Part shown: positions 36,559 to 48,928 of the stretch, one piece after another | Layout of the letters: the number at the start of each line of letters is the position of its first letter | Position numbering within the stretch: the stretch's first letter is position 1 | Notes under the pieces: model-generated | Databases searched by the model: none | Seen by the model: only the letters and a program-made list of their open reading frames with translations | What the model was told of the DNA's origin: nothing | From: Tetrahymena thermophila SB210 | Taxonomy: Eukaryota > Ciliophora > Oligohymenophorea > Hymenostomatida > Tetrahymenidae | NCBI RefSeq assembly: GCF_000189635.1 | Contig: NW_002476354.1 | Span: 29,102-93,101 of the forward strand | Length of the DNA: 64,000 nt | Direction of reading: 5' to 3' | Position numbers and translations under genes: made by a program

Positions 36559-38709
36559 GTATAAATTAAACTAAAATACTTGTTAAAGATAGTATTTTAT
36601 CATTACAATTGACTGGCAGACAGACTGACTGATTAATTGATAACAATTAACTAATATTAATATCATATAAAATAAATTAACAATAACCAAATATTACTAT
36701 TAAATGTTCTATTCATTCACTTACTTACTCTATCCGTATTTCCTTTCTATTATAAATATTTATATACCCTACCTAACATTTTTTAATATCTGTTTGATTT
36801 ACTTTAACTTAGTTTGAATTTCTAAAACATTTATTTATCATTCTCCATAAAAATTTAGTGCTTTAAATAGTTTTTGTGTTTATATGATAATAAAATCATA
36901 AGTAACTTAAAACTTATTTTAAATAATTCTGAAATCAAATATTAATTTTATATCATTATTATTTTGTGTGTTTTATTTTACCAACATTTTATATTATTAA
37001 TTAACAATTAATCATAAGAATTTCATTTTTTAAAAGTTAGTTGTTAAATCTATGATGATTAATCATTAATCTAATCTAATCTGTAAGTTTATAAGGTGAA
37101 AAAAAGTATTTAGATTTTTAAAAAATTCTTTCAATCCAATTTTTTAAGTTTTAATAAGCAAGTAATTGAGACAATAACACCTCTTCATCAGTCACTTATT
37201 ATCTAAAGCAGGTTAGGGTACTTTTTAATACATTCGGATTTTTTAATAGTTTTTTTATAATCAAAACCATCTATTTTTCACCCCTATCTTAAAAATTTAA
37301 ATTTATTTTATTTTATCTACAGTATAATTTATTTTTTATTTTGATCTTTTATAAATAACAAGATAGCAATCAATGAGGCTTTACAATAATTTGATATTAT
37401 TTTATTTAACTTAAAATTTTATTTTTTACAATTATTTCCAAATATTAATGCTATAATTTGGAAAAATATATGAATTGCTTTAAAATTATTTATTTTTTGC
37501 ATGTTAATTTATTTACTCATTCTTTCATTACATATCAACAACATTTTTTTATATACTATTTTGTTTTGTGAAATAAATATGCGATAGAATTTTGATATTA
37601 AAATAGGTTGTATGCAAATTTAAAACAATAAATATTAGATTAATTTTAGAAAAGTAAATTAAAAAGATTATATTAAATCAAAAATAATTAAAACAATAAA
37701 AGCTTTATTAGCTTAATCTGTGATATTCATATAATTTTAACTGATTTTACTATTTTATAATTTAATAACTTAATTTATAAATAAATGATTGATTAAATGA
37801 TTTATTTATTTTTTTTATTTGTAAATTAATTGATCATTTATTCATACACATTCAAGTAAAAATACTTGTTTTTTTATTTGATGAAGTGAGCAAAATAGAA
37901 TATTGATTAATTAATTAATTTAAGATTTGTATAAAAATTTGAATAAGTAGGAATTTATCTTCAAAGTAGAATGAAGAGCAAATTAATCGAATCAAAAATA
38001 AATGAATTTGTTTAGACTAAATATTACAGCGAAAAAAAAGGCTTAAAAAAATAAGAATATTAGATAGGAGAAAGTAATAAACCTTCCTACCTATATGTAT
38101 TTATTTACTTATTTTTAAAACTGAATGTTAATCTTTTTAAATAAATAGAAATGAAGGAAGAACATTTAATGTATTTATTAGATTTGATGAAGATTAAGCA
38201 TTTTTTCATTTATTTTATATAGGTAGTCAACTTTAGATAGATAAATTAATTTTTTATCTAATAAATGAATATAGAAATCAAATATAAAGATAGAAGATAG
38301 ATTGATAGATATTCTTATTTTTAATTAAATTTTAGAAGATTTTTAATTTGTTTTTTATTAATTAATAGCAAAGGATATTAATTAAATCAAAGAAAGCACC
38401 AAAACAAGTATCATTATAATTAATTAATAAATAAATAGATAAGTAGGTAGGTAAATAAGTAATTAGCTAGTTTGTTTGTTTGTTTATTTATTTGTTATTA
38501 ATACATACTTAATTAGTTAGTTAGTCTTGTTTATTTTCAAAGCAAAAGTAGAAAACAGGCCGTCTTTTCATAGATCAATATATCAATCAATCAATCATTC
38601 ATTCATTCTAAATAATATATTAAAATAAGCATAAAACAAACAAGAACTTTTATATTTTTACTCAGACTAGAAGGTTCAATTTTATTTACTTAAATAGGTA
38701 TTCAGTAAA
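36559..38709. other. Intergenic, 2.1 kb
   Basis: AT-rich with short TAGG, TTTG, AATC and ATTC tandem runs. No gene found on either strand. Confidence 0.6.
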
Positions 38710-41355
38710 ATGGCTAGCAATAATAAAATTAAGGATTTAGATGAAATTCTTAACTAAAAGGATTTCATGAAGTAGGTTTTGTAGAAAGATGCAAGTCTTG
38801 TTCGTTTGAGTAACTCTCTTCCATAAAATGATGAAATGAAGTTTTACATGAACAATGAGCAACTAAAATAAAAGCAAAAGGCTATCAATGTTAAAATTCT
38901 CCACCAGTTAAAGAAAATAGCATCATTTATATAATTTGAGCAAGCTTCTAGCATTGACTTAAACCATTTTAGCCATATCATAGACATGAATGATCTACTT
39001 TTTGAGAATATCGACACTTCATTGGACAAAATTAAAAAAATTAATAATGTCACTGAGTCTTCTCTTTTCGATCCTTCTAAGACTATATCCTCTGACAAGG
39101 GCTTCAAGCCTATTAGTGGGGAGGAATCCGAAGACATAATCACAATAGCAACAAAAGAAAAACCTTAAAACCATTTTAAAGATTGCATTGATAATTCAAT
39201 AGAACATCCTTTCATTCCTGTCATCAAAGAAAAGCTAAATGCAGATGTTCCATTAGATGATGTCATAGTTTAAGTATAGAGAGAGGGAGCTGAAAGCTTT
39301 TTTAAAACCATTTAAGACCCTTTATAATATGAATTTCCCCACCCTTATGCTTATGAAATTGAGAATTTCAATTTCTCAGAGTAACAATTACAGACAGATA
39401 ATATAATAGTTTAGGAGCCTATTAGTCTTAAAGAGGAGTTAGTGTTTGTAGATAAAGAAGATATTTTAGACGAAATGATAGAGTCTCTGAAGTAATGTAG
39501 CGAAGTAGCTATTGATTTAGAACACCATTCATATCGTTCATTCAACGGTATTACTTGCTTGATGCAGATTTCTAGCAGAACTAAAGACTACATTGTGGAT
39601 GTCTTCAGTGTATGGAAATCTCTACATAAGCTTAATGCAGTTACTACAGATAAAAATATTGTTAAAGTTCTTCATGGTGCAGATATGGATATTCAATGGT
39701 TACAAAGAGATTTTGGAATTTATATTGTTAATTTATTCGATACCGGATAAGCAGCCAGAACTTTATCTATGCCCAGCTATGCATTAGCTTATCTTTTATA
39801 ATCTATTTCAAAAGTACCCACAGATAAAAAGTACCAATTAGCTGATTGGAGAATCCGTCCTCTCCCAAGAGAAATGATAAGTTATGCTAGATCAGATACA
39901 CACTATTTGTTATCAATTTATGACAATTTAAGAATTCAACTTGTAAGCAAAGCACTTTAGTAAGGATAAAATGCTTCTCACTTTATTGAGAGTGTTCTGA
40001 ATAAGTCTAGAGCTATTTGCCTCAAAAAGTATGTCAAGCCAATTTTAGATGATGAAAAATATCACTCAATTTTACAAAATTAACGTATCATCTTATCTGA
40101 CAGAAAGTTCCGCATTTTAAAAAGACTCCTCGAATGGAGATATAAAATGGCTGCTAAATATGATGAAAATCCTACCTTTGTTTTAGCTAATGATATTCTT
40201 TTCAATATTGTAAATAGACTACCCTAAACTCAGAAAGAGTTTGCATCTTCAAATCTTAAGCTTAGTTACGTATGCCAATATCATGCAAACGAAATTCTTT
40301 CTATTATTAAGGAAGAAATTGAATCTGAACAAAAGTCTAAATCTGGAGAATCAGAGAGTGCCACCAAAAATTAAAGTGAAATGGAAACTGAAGATCTGAT
40401 TTATGCCTCTCGTAACCATAATAATAACATATCAGGATACTAAATAATTAACACTCAGAGTCACCAAATGGAGTAGGAGCTTGAAGATGAAGAGGTTTCC
40501 TTCAAATTTGAAGTAATTGATGTATAAATTGGGGTGTATTAAGGCAATTTGAATATTTTAGAAGACCACATACTATCATCTTCAACCTCTGCTGAAATAT
40601 AATCAAAAATAGATAAAATTAATTCTTCTTTCTTCTATGCAGATCCTGTAGATTTTTATTGCGAAAAATACCCTTTTATGAGAGAAGCTTATGAACTCGC
40701 TAAATTGCAAGAAGAAGAAATTATGAAAAAAAGAAATGACCTGGCCTACATTTAGAGTAAAAACCCATTTGAAGGTGAAAACGAAGGACAAACTAACAAG
40801 GAAGAAGAAGAAAGAGATATTTATTTAGCATTTGATAAGGAAAAAGGACCTTCTTCTAAACCAAAAGAAGTTGAACAAATAAATGTGCCTGATTTACCTC
40901 AATCTTATGAAGATTAGTTTAAAACAAGTCTCAAAAAGAGAAAATATAATTTTGGCAATGAAGCAAAAAGAAACAACAACTAAGATGAAGAGGGAGAAGA
41001 AGATAATGAAAATGGAGAAAAAATTTACAAAAAAAGATCTACTGGATAAAAAAGTACATTCGATATGTTAATAGAGTAAGGTCTCAGAGAACAAACTGAC
41101 TCTGAAGAATCAGATTCTGAAGAAGGTGAATAATAGTAGAAGAAGAAAAAAAGAGAGGTTACAGAAGAAGAAAAAAAACAAATCGAAGATAATTTTAACC
41201 AGTTTGCAGATAAAATAAGAAATAGAATCAATAAAGATCCTAAGTTTAAATCTGGTATCAATGCATAAAAAAAATTCAACAGTAGCAATAATAAAAAGGG
41301 TGGTAATAAAAAAAATAATAAGTTTATAAGCAAGTTCAACAAAAGCGGATTTTGA
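38710..41355 (+). CDS. RRP6: Rrp6/EXOSC10, nuclear exosome 3'-5' exoribonuclease
   Basis: DEDD-Y exonuclease of the nuclear RNA exosome, trimming rRNA, snoRNA and aberrant RNAs. Single exon, 881 residues, from ATG 38710 to TGA 41353-41355. N-terminal ~250 residues fit the PMC2NT region (partner binding, Rrp47-type). Exonuclease motifs: [20 protein letters not shown] with D269 and E271; [20 protein letters not shown] with D327; [11 protein letters not shown] with Y392 and D396. An HRDC domain follows ([33 protein letters not shown]). The long C-terminal third is acidic then Lys/Asn-rich, ending [20 protein letters not shown], typical of the C-terminal extension. All four acidic residues and the Tyr are present, so it should be active. 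Confidence 0.96.
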
Positions 41356-41839
41356 TTAATAAAATAGAGTAAGTTAATGAGCATAATGATATAATCATTA
41401 TAAGTTGTACCTGTGATATAAAATTTAATAATACTTAGAAAAAACTTATTTTAATTAATTAATTAACTAGATAATCAGCAAGCAATCCATATATTTATAT
41501 ATAAGTAATATTATCAACAAAATTTTATTTCTGAAAGAAATGTTTAAATGAATATTATGATTCTATTATACTTTAACCATTAACTTATTTATATACCTTA
41601 AACTTTTTATATGCTAATAAATCAACCTTTATTTCAGTTTTTTTAATTTAAAATTTTTGGGGCCGGGCTGGAAAAATAAAATATTTTTTTATTTTTTTCC
41701 GGAGACAGAAGGCACTTTTTTCTATATATCATATTAATATCATAACCTGTGGTTTTTATGATAAAAATAAATAACTTGTCTTTAATTTAATTTGATTGAT
41801 AAAAGAAAAAGAGAGAAAAAAAATAAACGTTATAAAAAA
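41356..41839. other. Intergenic with GC-rich imperfect hairpin
   Basis: Short spacer. At about 41658-41705 a GGGGCCGGGCTGG block and a later TTTTCCGG flank an A/T-rich centre that can fold imperfectly. No gene seen. Confidence 0.5.
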
Positions 41840-43619
41840 ATGATTTTAGATAAATCTCATTAAAAGAATTTTTAAAAAGTAAGTAATTACCTTGAAATAA
41901 AAGTTTATCTCCTTTTTTATTATTTAACTGAAAGTTTCTTTGCTCTAATGAATACAACATAACTTAACTCGATCTCGATTTTTAGTAAAAATAAATAAAT
42001 ACTATTTGTTTCTTTATTTATTTATTTAAATTATTGCATTCAATATTCAAATTATTTATTTTTATTAGTTTGCCCTACTTTGAATTATATTCAATAATTA
42101 ATATAAAATTAAAAGAAATAATTAAATAGGGAATGAACAAGCATTTTAATTAGGTTAAAATCTAGCAAAATACAGCTAAATTTCTAAATTGGTTCTAAAT
42201 TTAATGTAAAGAATCCAGCAATATTTGACATTATTTATTTTGCTTTAAAATTATATTATGATATTTTTTAACAAATAAATAGATCAAACTACATTGAACC
42301 AAAAGGAGCATTAAAATTAGGTGAAGGTATAGCTCGTTTAAAAAATTTATAGTGCTTTGAAATTTATCTATAGTAATTAAATTCTAAATATTGTTTTTTA
42401 AGATTTTATTAAATTTAAATATTTTTAAAAACTAATTAGTGAAAACAATATAGGCTCTGAAGGTATATCAGGTTTTCTTTAAGGATTATAAAGTTGTATT
42501 AATCTTTAAAATATGAAGCTCTACCTATAGTAAAAATTTATTGTTTTTCAGTAGATATTAAAAACAATATTTTTATTTTATAAATATGGAGGAAATTATT
42601 TTCTTTAAATTTATTTAATTTTTATAAAATTCAAATTATTCACATAAATTTTTTATTTTAAAAAAATAACTAAATAAAAAACCTTTTTAAAGAGAAAAAC
42701 TATTGATTTAATTTTTAAAGATATAATAAAATATAGGCCTAAGGTGCTTCTAGTATTGGCTCTTGTATACTAAATTTTAAAAATCTCAAAACTCTTGAAC
42801 TTGATCTTTTGTAAAGAAAATTTTATTGATTTTTATTTTAAATATTTATGTATTTGTATAATTTTGTAAAACTGATACTAACTTTTATATTATTATTTTT
42901 TTTACTACTATTTTAAATTTAGGGAGAATAACTTAGGTTTTAAAGGAATTTCTGAATTGAGTTAATGCATAGCAAATTGTAATTGTCTTTCAAATTTGGT
43001 GTTGAATCTTGAGTTATTAATTTTTATTATTTTTAATTTATTATTCGTAATTAAATTAAAATATAAAAAATAGATCGAATGATATACGTTCAAAAGGTGC
43101 ATCTATCTTAGGACTTAATTTAAAATAATGTTTGAATCTATAAAATTTGGAACTTGTGCTTTAGTAGCAATTCATTAATATATTTTTATATTCATTCATT
43201 TTTATAATATAAAAAGCTTTAACTATATTGGTAGAGAAGGCATACAAAATTTAGTTTCTCATATTTCCTAATGCAAAAAAATATAATCTATGAGATTGAT
43301 AGCATCGTAAATCAACTTTTTAGCCTTTTTATTAATTTATTTTAAATTTTAATAAAAAAGCTAAAATCCTTTTAAATAAGATAAAAGTTTCAAGATCAAA
43401 TAAAAATTTCTAAAAATGTGTAATTTAGTGGATTTTTATTTTGAAATCGATTAAAAAGAAGATGGAGATGATGACTAAGAAGATTAAAATGAATAACAAT
43501 TAAGTGAAGAAGCAGAAAATGAATTAGAAGAATAAAATATTGATAATGACCTTATAGAATAAGAAGAAGGAGATATTGATCTTGGAGATTCAAGCTAAGA
43601 TTACAATGAATATTAATGA
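41840..43619 (+). CDS. Compact LRR protein of the 90-nt-exon class with acidic C-terminus (LRR-5)
   Basis: Ten exons: 41840-41878, 41935-41984, 42116-42205, 42283-42372, 42440-42529, 42721-42810, 42923-43012, 43074-43163, 43217-43306 and 43388-43619 (TGA). Spliced length 951 nt, 316 residues, in frame throughout. Seven exons are exactly 90 nt with phase-2 borders and one LRR each, for example NNIGSEGISGFLQGLQSC then INLQNMKLYL. The first intron is phase 0 and 56 nt. The last exon has KIKQKFLKMCNLVDFYFEI followed by a ~55-residue Asp/Glu/Gln-rich tail (DQKEDGDDDQED, EEAENELEEQ). Introns are short (53-191 nt) and repeats diverged, so this is an older member, 21 kb from the main cluster. The acidic tail is not seen in LRR-1 to LRR-4. 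Function unknown. Confidence 0.88.
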
Positions 43620-45336
43620 ACTAGATGAATAAAATTGTGATATAAATTTTTTATAAGATAAAAATAATTAAGAAAAAGATTAAATTTAACAATGAAAAGT
43701 CTTAATTAGTAAGATAAGTTTAGCAATCAGTAAAAATAAATTATTTATCCAATTTTTGATATTGTTTTACTAATATTAAATAATCTATATTTTTCAAGAT
43801 TTATGTTCATTATTGTGTATAAAATAAAACAATTAAAATAAATTAAACTTTTATTTAATAATATACTTTAAAAAATATATACAATTGCTTCTATATGTAC
43901 AGTACATGAGAATGGTATTTATGTTGAAATTAATTATTTTTATTAAAGGTATTTATATTCATTTTTTTAAAAATATCATAAAATTAAAAAAAAAATATTC
44001 TATTTAAATTCGTATGATAAACAATCATGCAGTTTATTGATACTTAGATTCAACATTCCAAGGTTTGATGAACTCTATAGGTAAACCCAATTGAATTAAA
44101 GAAGAAAGTTAATGGATAACTTCAATCAAATCAAAGAATAATCTTCTCAATTACAACTATCAAATGAACCTCTACCTGTAGTAATGGATAGAACAATAGA
44201 TCTGTATTCATAAAAAGAAATTTTTTGGTTTTTAATTTAAATGATAAATAATAACAAAATATATTGATTATTATATTTTTGGTTCACAAAAACAATAAGT
44301 TTTCTATCTTATTATATTTATCTTTCAATTAAAATAAATAATTCTAAAATAAAATTAAAATGCTGTATTTACATTAGAAAAGTAATCAATTTAAAAGTTA
44401 AAATCTGAAATTTTAGATGATATAATTAATTAATTAATTCTTTACTTTACTTGATTTTTATTAAATTTTTTTTACCTTACATAGCAAAATTACTAAAATA
44501 AAATATGATTTTTATTGAGGAAAATAGAGATAAATTTAAAGAATCTTCTAAATTCCTTACAGATAAATTATTTAAAGAATTAAGAAGGAATATACTATTT
44601 ATTTTTTTCTCATCTTACTCGTAATATTTATGTGCTTAGCTTTACATAAAAACAATAAAAATTGTTTTTAGAAATACCTAAAAAAATATAAACTAACTTA
44701 ATTAAATAAATACATTTTTTTAACTTTAGATTTAAATTATTAATATTATAGTATAATTTTTGTAAATCTTAAACTTAAATATCTTTATCTGGTAAATATT
44801 TCACATCGCTAAGGCAAAATAATTATGAGCTTAAGATTTACCAATAATTTTTTTTGTGGAAAATAAATAAGCATTTACTTAAAATTGAAAGATATAATTT
44901 AATACTATCAAAATAAATTCTTCTTTTAAGAATATAAAAAAGATACCAAAAATTTGATTAATTTAGCTACTAAAAAAAGAAGAAAGATACAAAACATTTT
45001 TATAGAACAAACAATTTTTGTTAGTTGCATGATAGAAATTGTTTTATAGTAGAAATAATAATAAAACTACATTGTTGTTTTAGATATTTAAGAACTAAGA
45101 CATCTATTTAATAGAATTATTTTAAAATTACTTTTTGCATGAAAAGGCTGATAAAATCTGGTTTTAGTTTTTTTCTAAATTAATTAATTCATGCTTCTTT
45201 GTGAATTAATAATTAGGGCTCAATAAAATACTCTGTAAGGGTTGGTCATTCACTATCAAATAAATAAGTACACTAAAAATTTTTTATAATTATTAAGATT
45301 GATATAAAAATTATAATATCAAATATTTTTCATTTT
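43620..45336. other. Intergenic; possible gene fragment near 44010-44270
   Basis: AT-rich overall. At about 44010-44270 a less AT-rich TGA-free frame runs for about 85 codons, with RFNIPRFDELYRQTQ and PLPVVMDRTIDLYSQKE. It has no clear start or splice sites and no known family. It may be a decayed gene or a small exon. Confidence 0.4.
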
Positions 45337-46975
45337 ATGATTGTCCTTATTTACTCTAGCTTGATAATTTTTGCAACAATAATTGCTATAGGATTTTACA
45401 TTTTTGTGATTTATCCTACAATGAGATTTTTAGTGATGAAGTATAAATATGGTCATAAAGTCAAGGTCTTCTTTAGCATAGGAACAGGAATCCTTAAGTT
45501 CTACAATTAGAGCTTAATTCAAAATAAAGATAGTATTGCATTTATTCGAAACATGCACCAAAAGGGTTTATAAGCAATAGCTTTTAATTTAGGAACTAAA
45601 GTAGGATTAAGCTTTCTAGACCCAGAACTATAAAAGTAAGTTCATTAAAGTTATCAATCTTTTCGTAGAATTGATGCTATTGCTGCTATGACTTATTTAT
45701 TGGGAAATTCTATGATTTATGCAGCAGATAAAGAATGGAAAAGACAAAGACTGTTCTTAGGAAAGTTTTTCCATTTTGATGAAATCAAAAATTATTATCC
45801 TACTATCTAAGAAACAACTAAACAAGTACTTCAAGGAGTTAATGAACAGCTAAATTAGAAGGAACAAATTGAAATAAAGGCAGTCTATATCATCTAAAAA
45901 ATTACTTCAGAAGCAACTTTTAAGATGTTCTTTGGTTTAACAACTGAAAGCTTAATGATCACGAGGAAGGATGGAACATAAATTGCATTTTCTGATGAGC
46001 TTGCTTTACTGATAAGACATTCATTCTAGCTACTATAAACTGATAAAATAGCTCTACTAAAATGGATTTTACTTAAAAGAAAAAGCACAGATTATTTCAG
46101 CACAAAGGGGGAATAGGATTTAATGGATCGCTTGAAAAATCTTAGATAAGGATTCATAAAAATTGTATCTAAAAGAAAGGAAGAACTAAGCCAAGATCCA
46201 TCAAAAGCCAAAAATAATTTCTTAGATTATTATTTAACAGAAATGGTTTAAAACTAGTACAGTGGGATAACATATGATGAAATAGTTGACAATTTTACAG
46301 GTATTTTTTTGGCAGGCACAGACACTACGAGTAATATGGTAGGATCTGCGTTATACTATCTCTCAATTAATCCTGAGATTTAACAGAAAGCTAGAGAAGA
46401 GGTAGTTTAAGTTGTTTCTTCTAAATAAGATTTTAAAAAGCATGATTAGCTAGCCAGTTAACTAAGATTTGAAGATATCACTCATTTTAACTTTTTAAAT
46501 TGCATTTTGAAAGAATCTTTGAGGCTAATACCGCCTGTCATATAAATAACATCTAGAATTGCAAATCATAATATGAAAATTGGGGAGTTTGACATTAAGT
46601 AAGGTGATTTAGTAACTACAAATTTTGCATATAACCTATCAAATCCTGATATATTCCCAAATCCTGAATTATTTAATCCTTAAAGGTGGATGACTGCAAA
46701 TAAGTAAAATAATTTGTCTTTTTATAAGTATTTTATTTAAATCTAAATTTTATAATAGTTATTCCGAAACATTTAGCTTTACTCCTTTCTCACAAGGTCC
46801 TAGAAATTGTATTGGCTAGCATCTTGCTATGATAGAAGGAAAGTCTATTCTTGCTTCTATTTTATTATAATTTGAAATTCTTCCAAACCCTAATACAGAA
46901 GTAATTATGGATATGAAAATGATGTATGGATTCTAAAACGATAATCTTATTTATTTTAAAAAATTAAAATAATGA
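45337..46975 (+). CDS. Cytochrome P450, tandem copy 1
   Basis: Haem-thiolate monooxygenase anchored to the ER by its N-terminus. Exons 45337-46703 and 46759-46975 (TGA at 46973), 527 residues. An N-terminal membrane anchor SLIIFATIIAIGFYIFVIYP leads in. I-helix oxygen-binding motif AGTDTT at residues 326-331; ExxR motif E393-R396 (KESLRLIPP); a PERF-like FNPQRW; and haem loop FSQGPRNCIG at 466-475, with C473 as the axial ligand. The FSQGPRNCIG loop and AGTDTT are of microsomal class. The 55-nt phase-2 intron lies shortly before the haem loop, at the same place as in copy 2. Substrate not predictable. Confidence 0.96.
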
Positions 46976-48928
46976 ATGATTTTCTGTTGCTGCTTTACAA
47001 AGAACTTAATTTACACTATATAATAATAATTTGCATATAGTTTAAAAATATATTTATGTTTTAAGGCCTCAAAACAAATGATTATTATGATTTTTAGCTA
47101 TAAATTGATAATATAAAGAAGAAGAAAAATTAAATAATTAGTTTACATAATTTGATTTTGACCACTTATTGATTAGAGAAAGAAAATTTAATTAATAATG
47201 AATTTATTAAATCAGTAATATACTAATATACTAGGAAAATAAAATTTATTACATTTATTGCATGCCGCTTATTATTGTTTGTACTATTATTTCTAAATTT
47301 TATAAGAATTTCATTTTAGGTTATCTAAAATATTTTTAAATATTTAGAATAATAAAATCTCTTAGTCAATAAAATAAAAATCAACACTTTTGGTTACCTT
47401 AGAATCTAAACAATCAAAAAATATAACATAATTAGGTAAAAAAATCATTTAGATTAAAAACCAAATAAATTATTATGTACTATACTATATATATCTGTCT
47501 ATTTATTTTCTATTGTGATATTTATCGATACTATTTGCCAAGGTTAAGTTAAAATATCATTTACTAAACGTACTTTTAATTGATTATTGATTAGCCAAAC
47601 TGAGTTATTTTCCAAAGTCTTTATTTTCCTAAAAGGCCAATATTTAAAGGTGAATATAATGAAATATAAATAAAAACGTTTTATTTTTAAAATTTACCCA
47701 ATATTTCCTAAAAGGGATCTATATTTTAAGTTAAAACCAATGTTAATAAATAAATAACTACCACTATTTCAAAATATTTTTATTGTTTATTTGAAATATT
47801 GAAGCATATATTCCATAATAGCTTATTAATATTAATATTATTGAATTTTAGAATTTTTAATTATCTTACTCAGATTCCTCAATTTAGTGGTTAGTTTTGG
47901 TGTATGGTCACTTTAATATCCTTACATTGGTTCTAATTTCAGTTGGACCTTAGTTTTACATATTTTTTAAAATAAATTAAATATCTGTTGCTTTTATTAA
48001 ATGTATGAAATATTAGTTTTTTAAAAATATTTGAGCTTAGCTTACACTACTTAAAAAAATATAGTTCTACGATCAAAAAATTAGGGAGAATATATTAATT
48101 ACTAAAGTTAATAAAAGTCTTAAACAAATTATAAAAGTTAATTATCTATCTATAATTGCATATTTAAATATACTCTAAAATAATATATAAAAACTCATCT
48201 TTAATTATGATATCCCCAATAAATTTGACTATTTTGAGATCTCATATAAATAAATTCTTATCAAGATAAAAGGAGAGGGTATGTTAATTTAATATAATAG
48301 GCAAAGAAATAAAATTATGAAATAATGATAATTATTTTTAGTTAAAGTTTAAGTGTTAAATAAGTATTCAACAATTATCAGAAGTAATCAAAACCAATAA
48401 ATTTATCTTTTTAATATATTTTTTGTATCATAATTAAGAATAAATAATTTTAAGAAGAAGGTATGTTTAATTTATATAAGTTCTTGAGTTATCTAAAAAC
48501 TAATTATTATCTATCTATTAAAGCTAAAATCTTTCCTTTTTATTCACGTCTTAATTGGATGTTTAAAATTCTGTAAATAAAATAAAATTTCTCTAAAATA
48601 AATCAATTCAAAAAAAGTATTTAATAGGTAATTTAAGTATTAAAGTATGAAAATAAATTATTTGTAGATTTTATATATTTATTTTACTATTATATATATT
48701 TGACAGAAAAACTTTTCTTAAAATTAAATTCATCAGTTCTATTTATCAGATTTAATTAATATTTACTTATGTTAACTTGTTTTCCTGATTTTATGATGGG
48801 AGTTTGTTTGATTAACTAACCAATTCAAAAAAACAACTATCAATAAACAGTTTATGTTGATAAATTTTAAGCCAATTCTTATAATAATTTAAATTTTAAT
48901 AAAATTCATTATATATCATAAAATTTTG
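46976..48928. other. Intergenic between the P450 genes
   Basis: 1.95 kb, AT-rich; no gene seen on either strand. It should hold the promoter of the second P450 gene. Confidence 0.6.

Noticed and set aside
40603-41384. Minus-strand open frames opposite the Rrp6 gene
   Set aside because: Antisense shadows of the Lys/Glu-rich C-terminal region.
44505-44830. Open frame from ATG at about 44505, ~105 codons
   Set aside because: Beyond the first ~45 codons it is low-complexity AT-rich sequence, and there is no family match. Probably chance.
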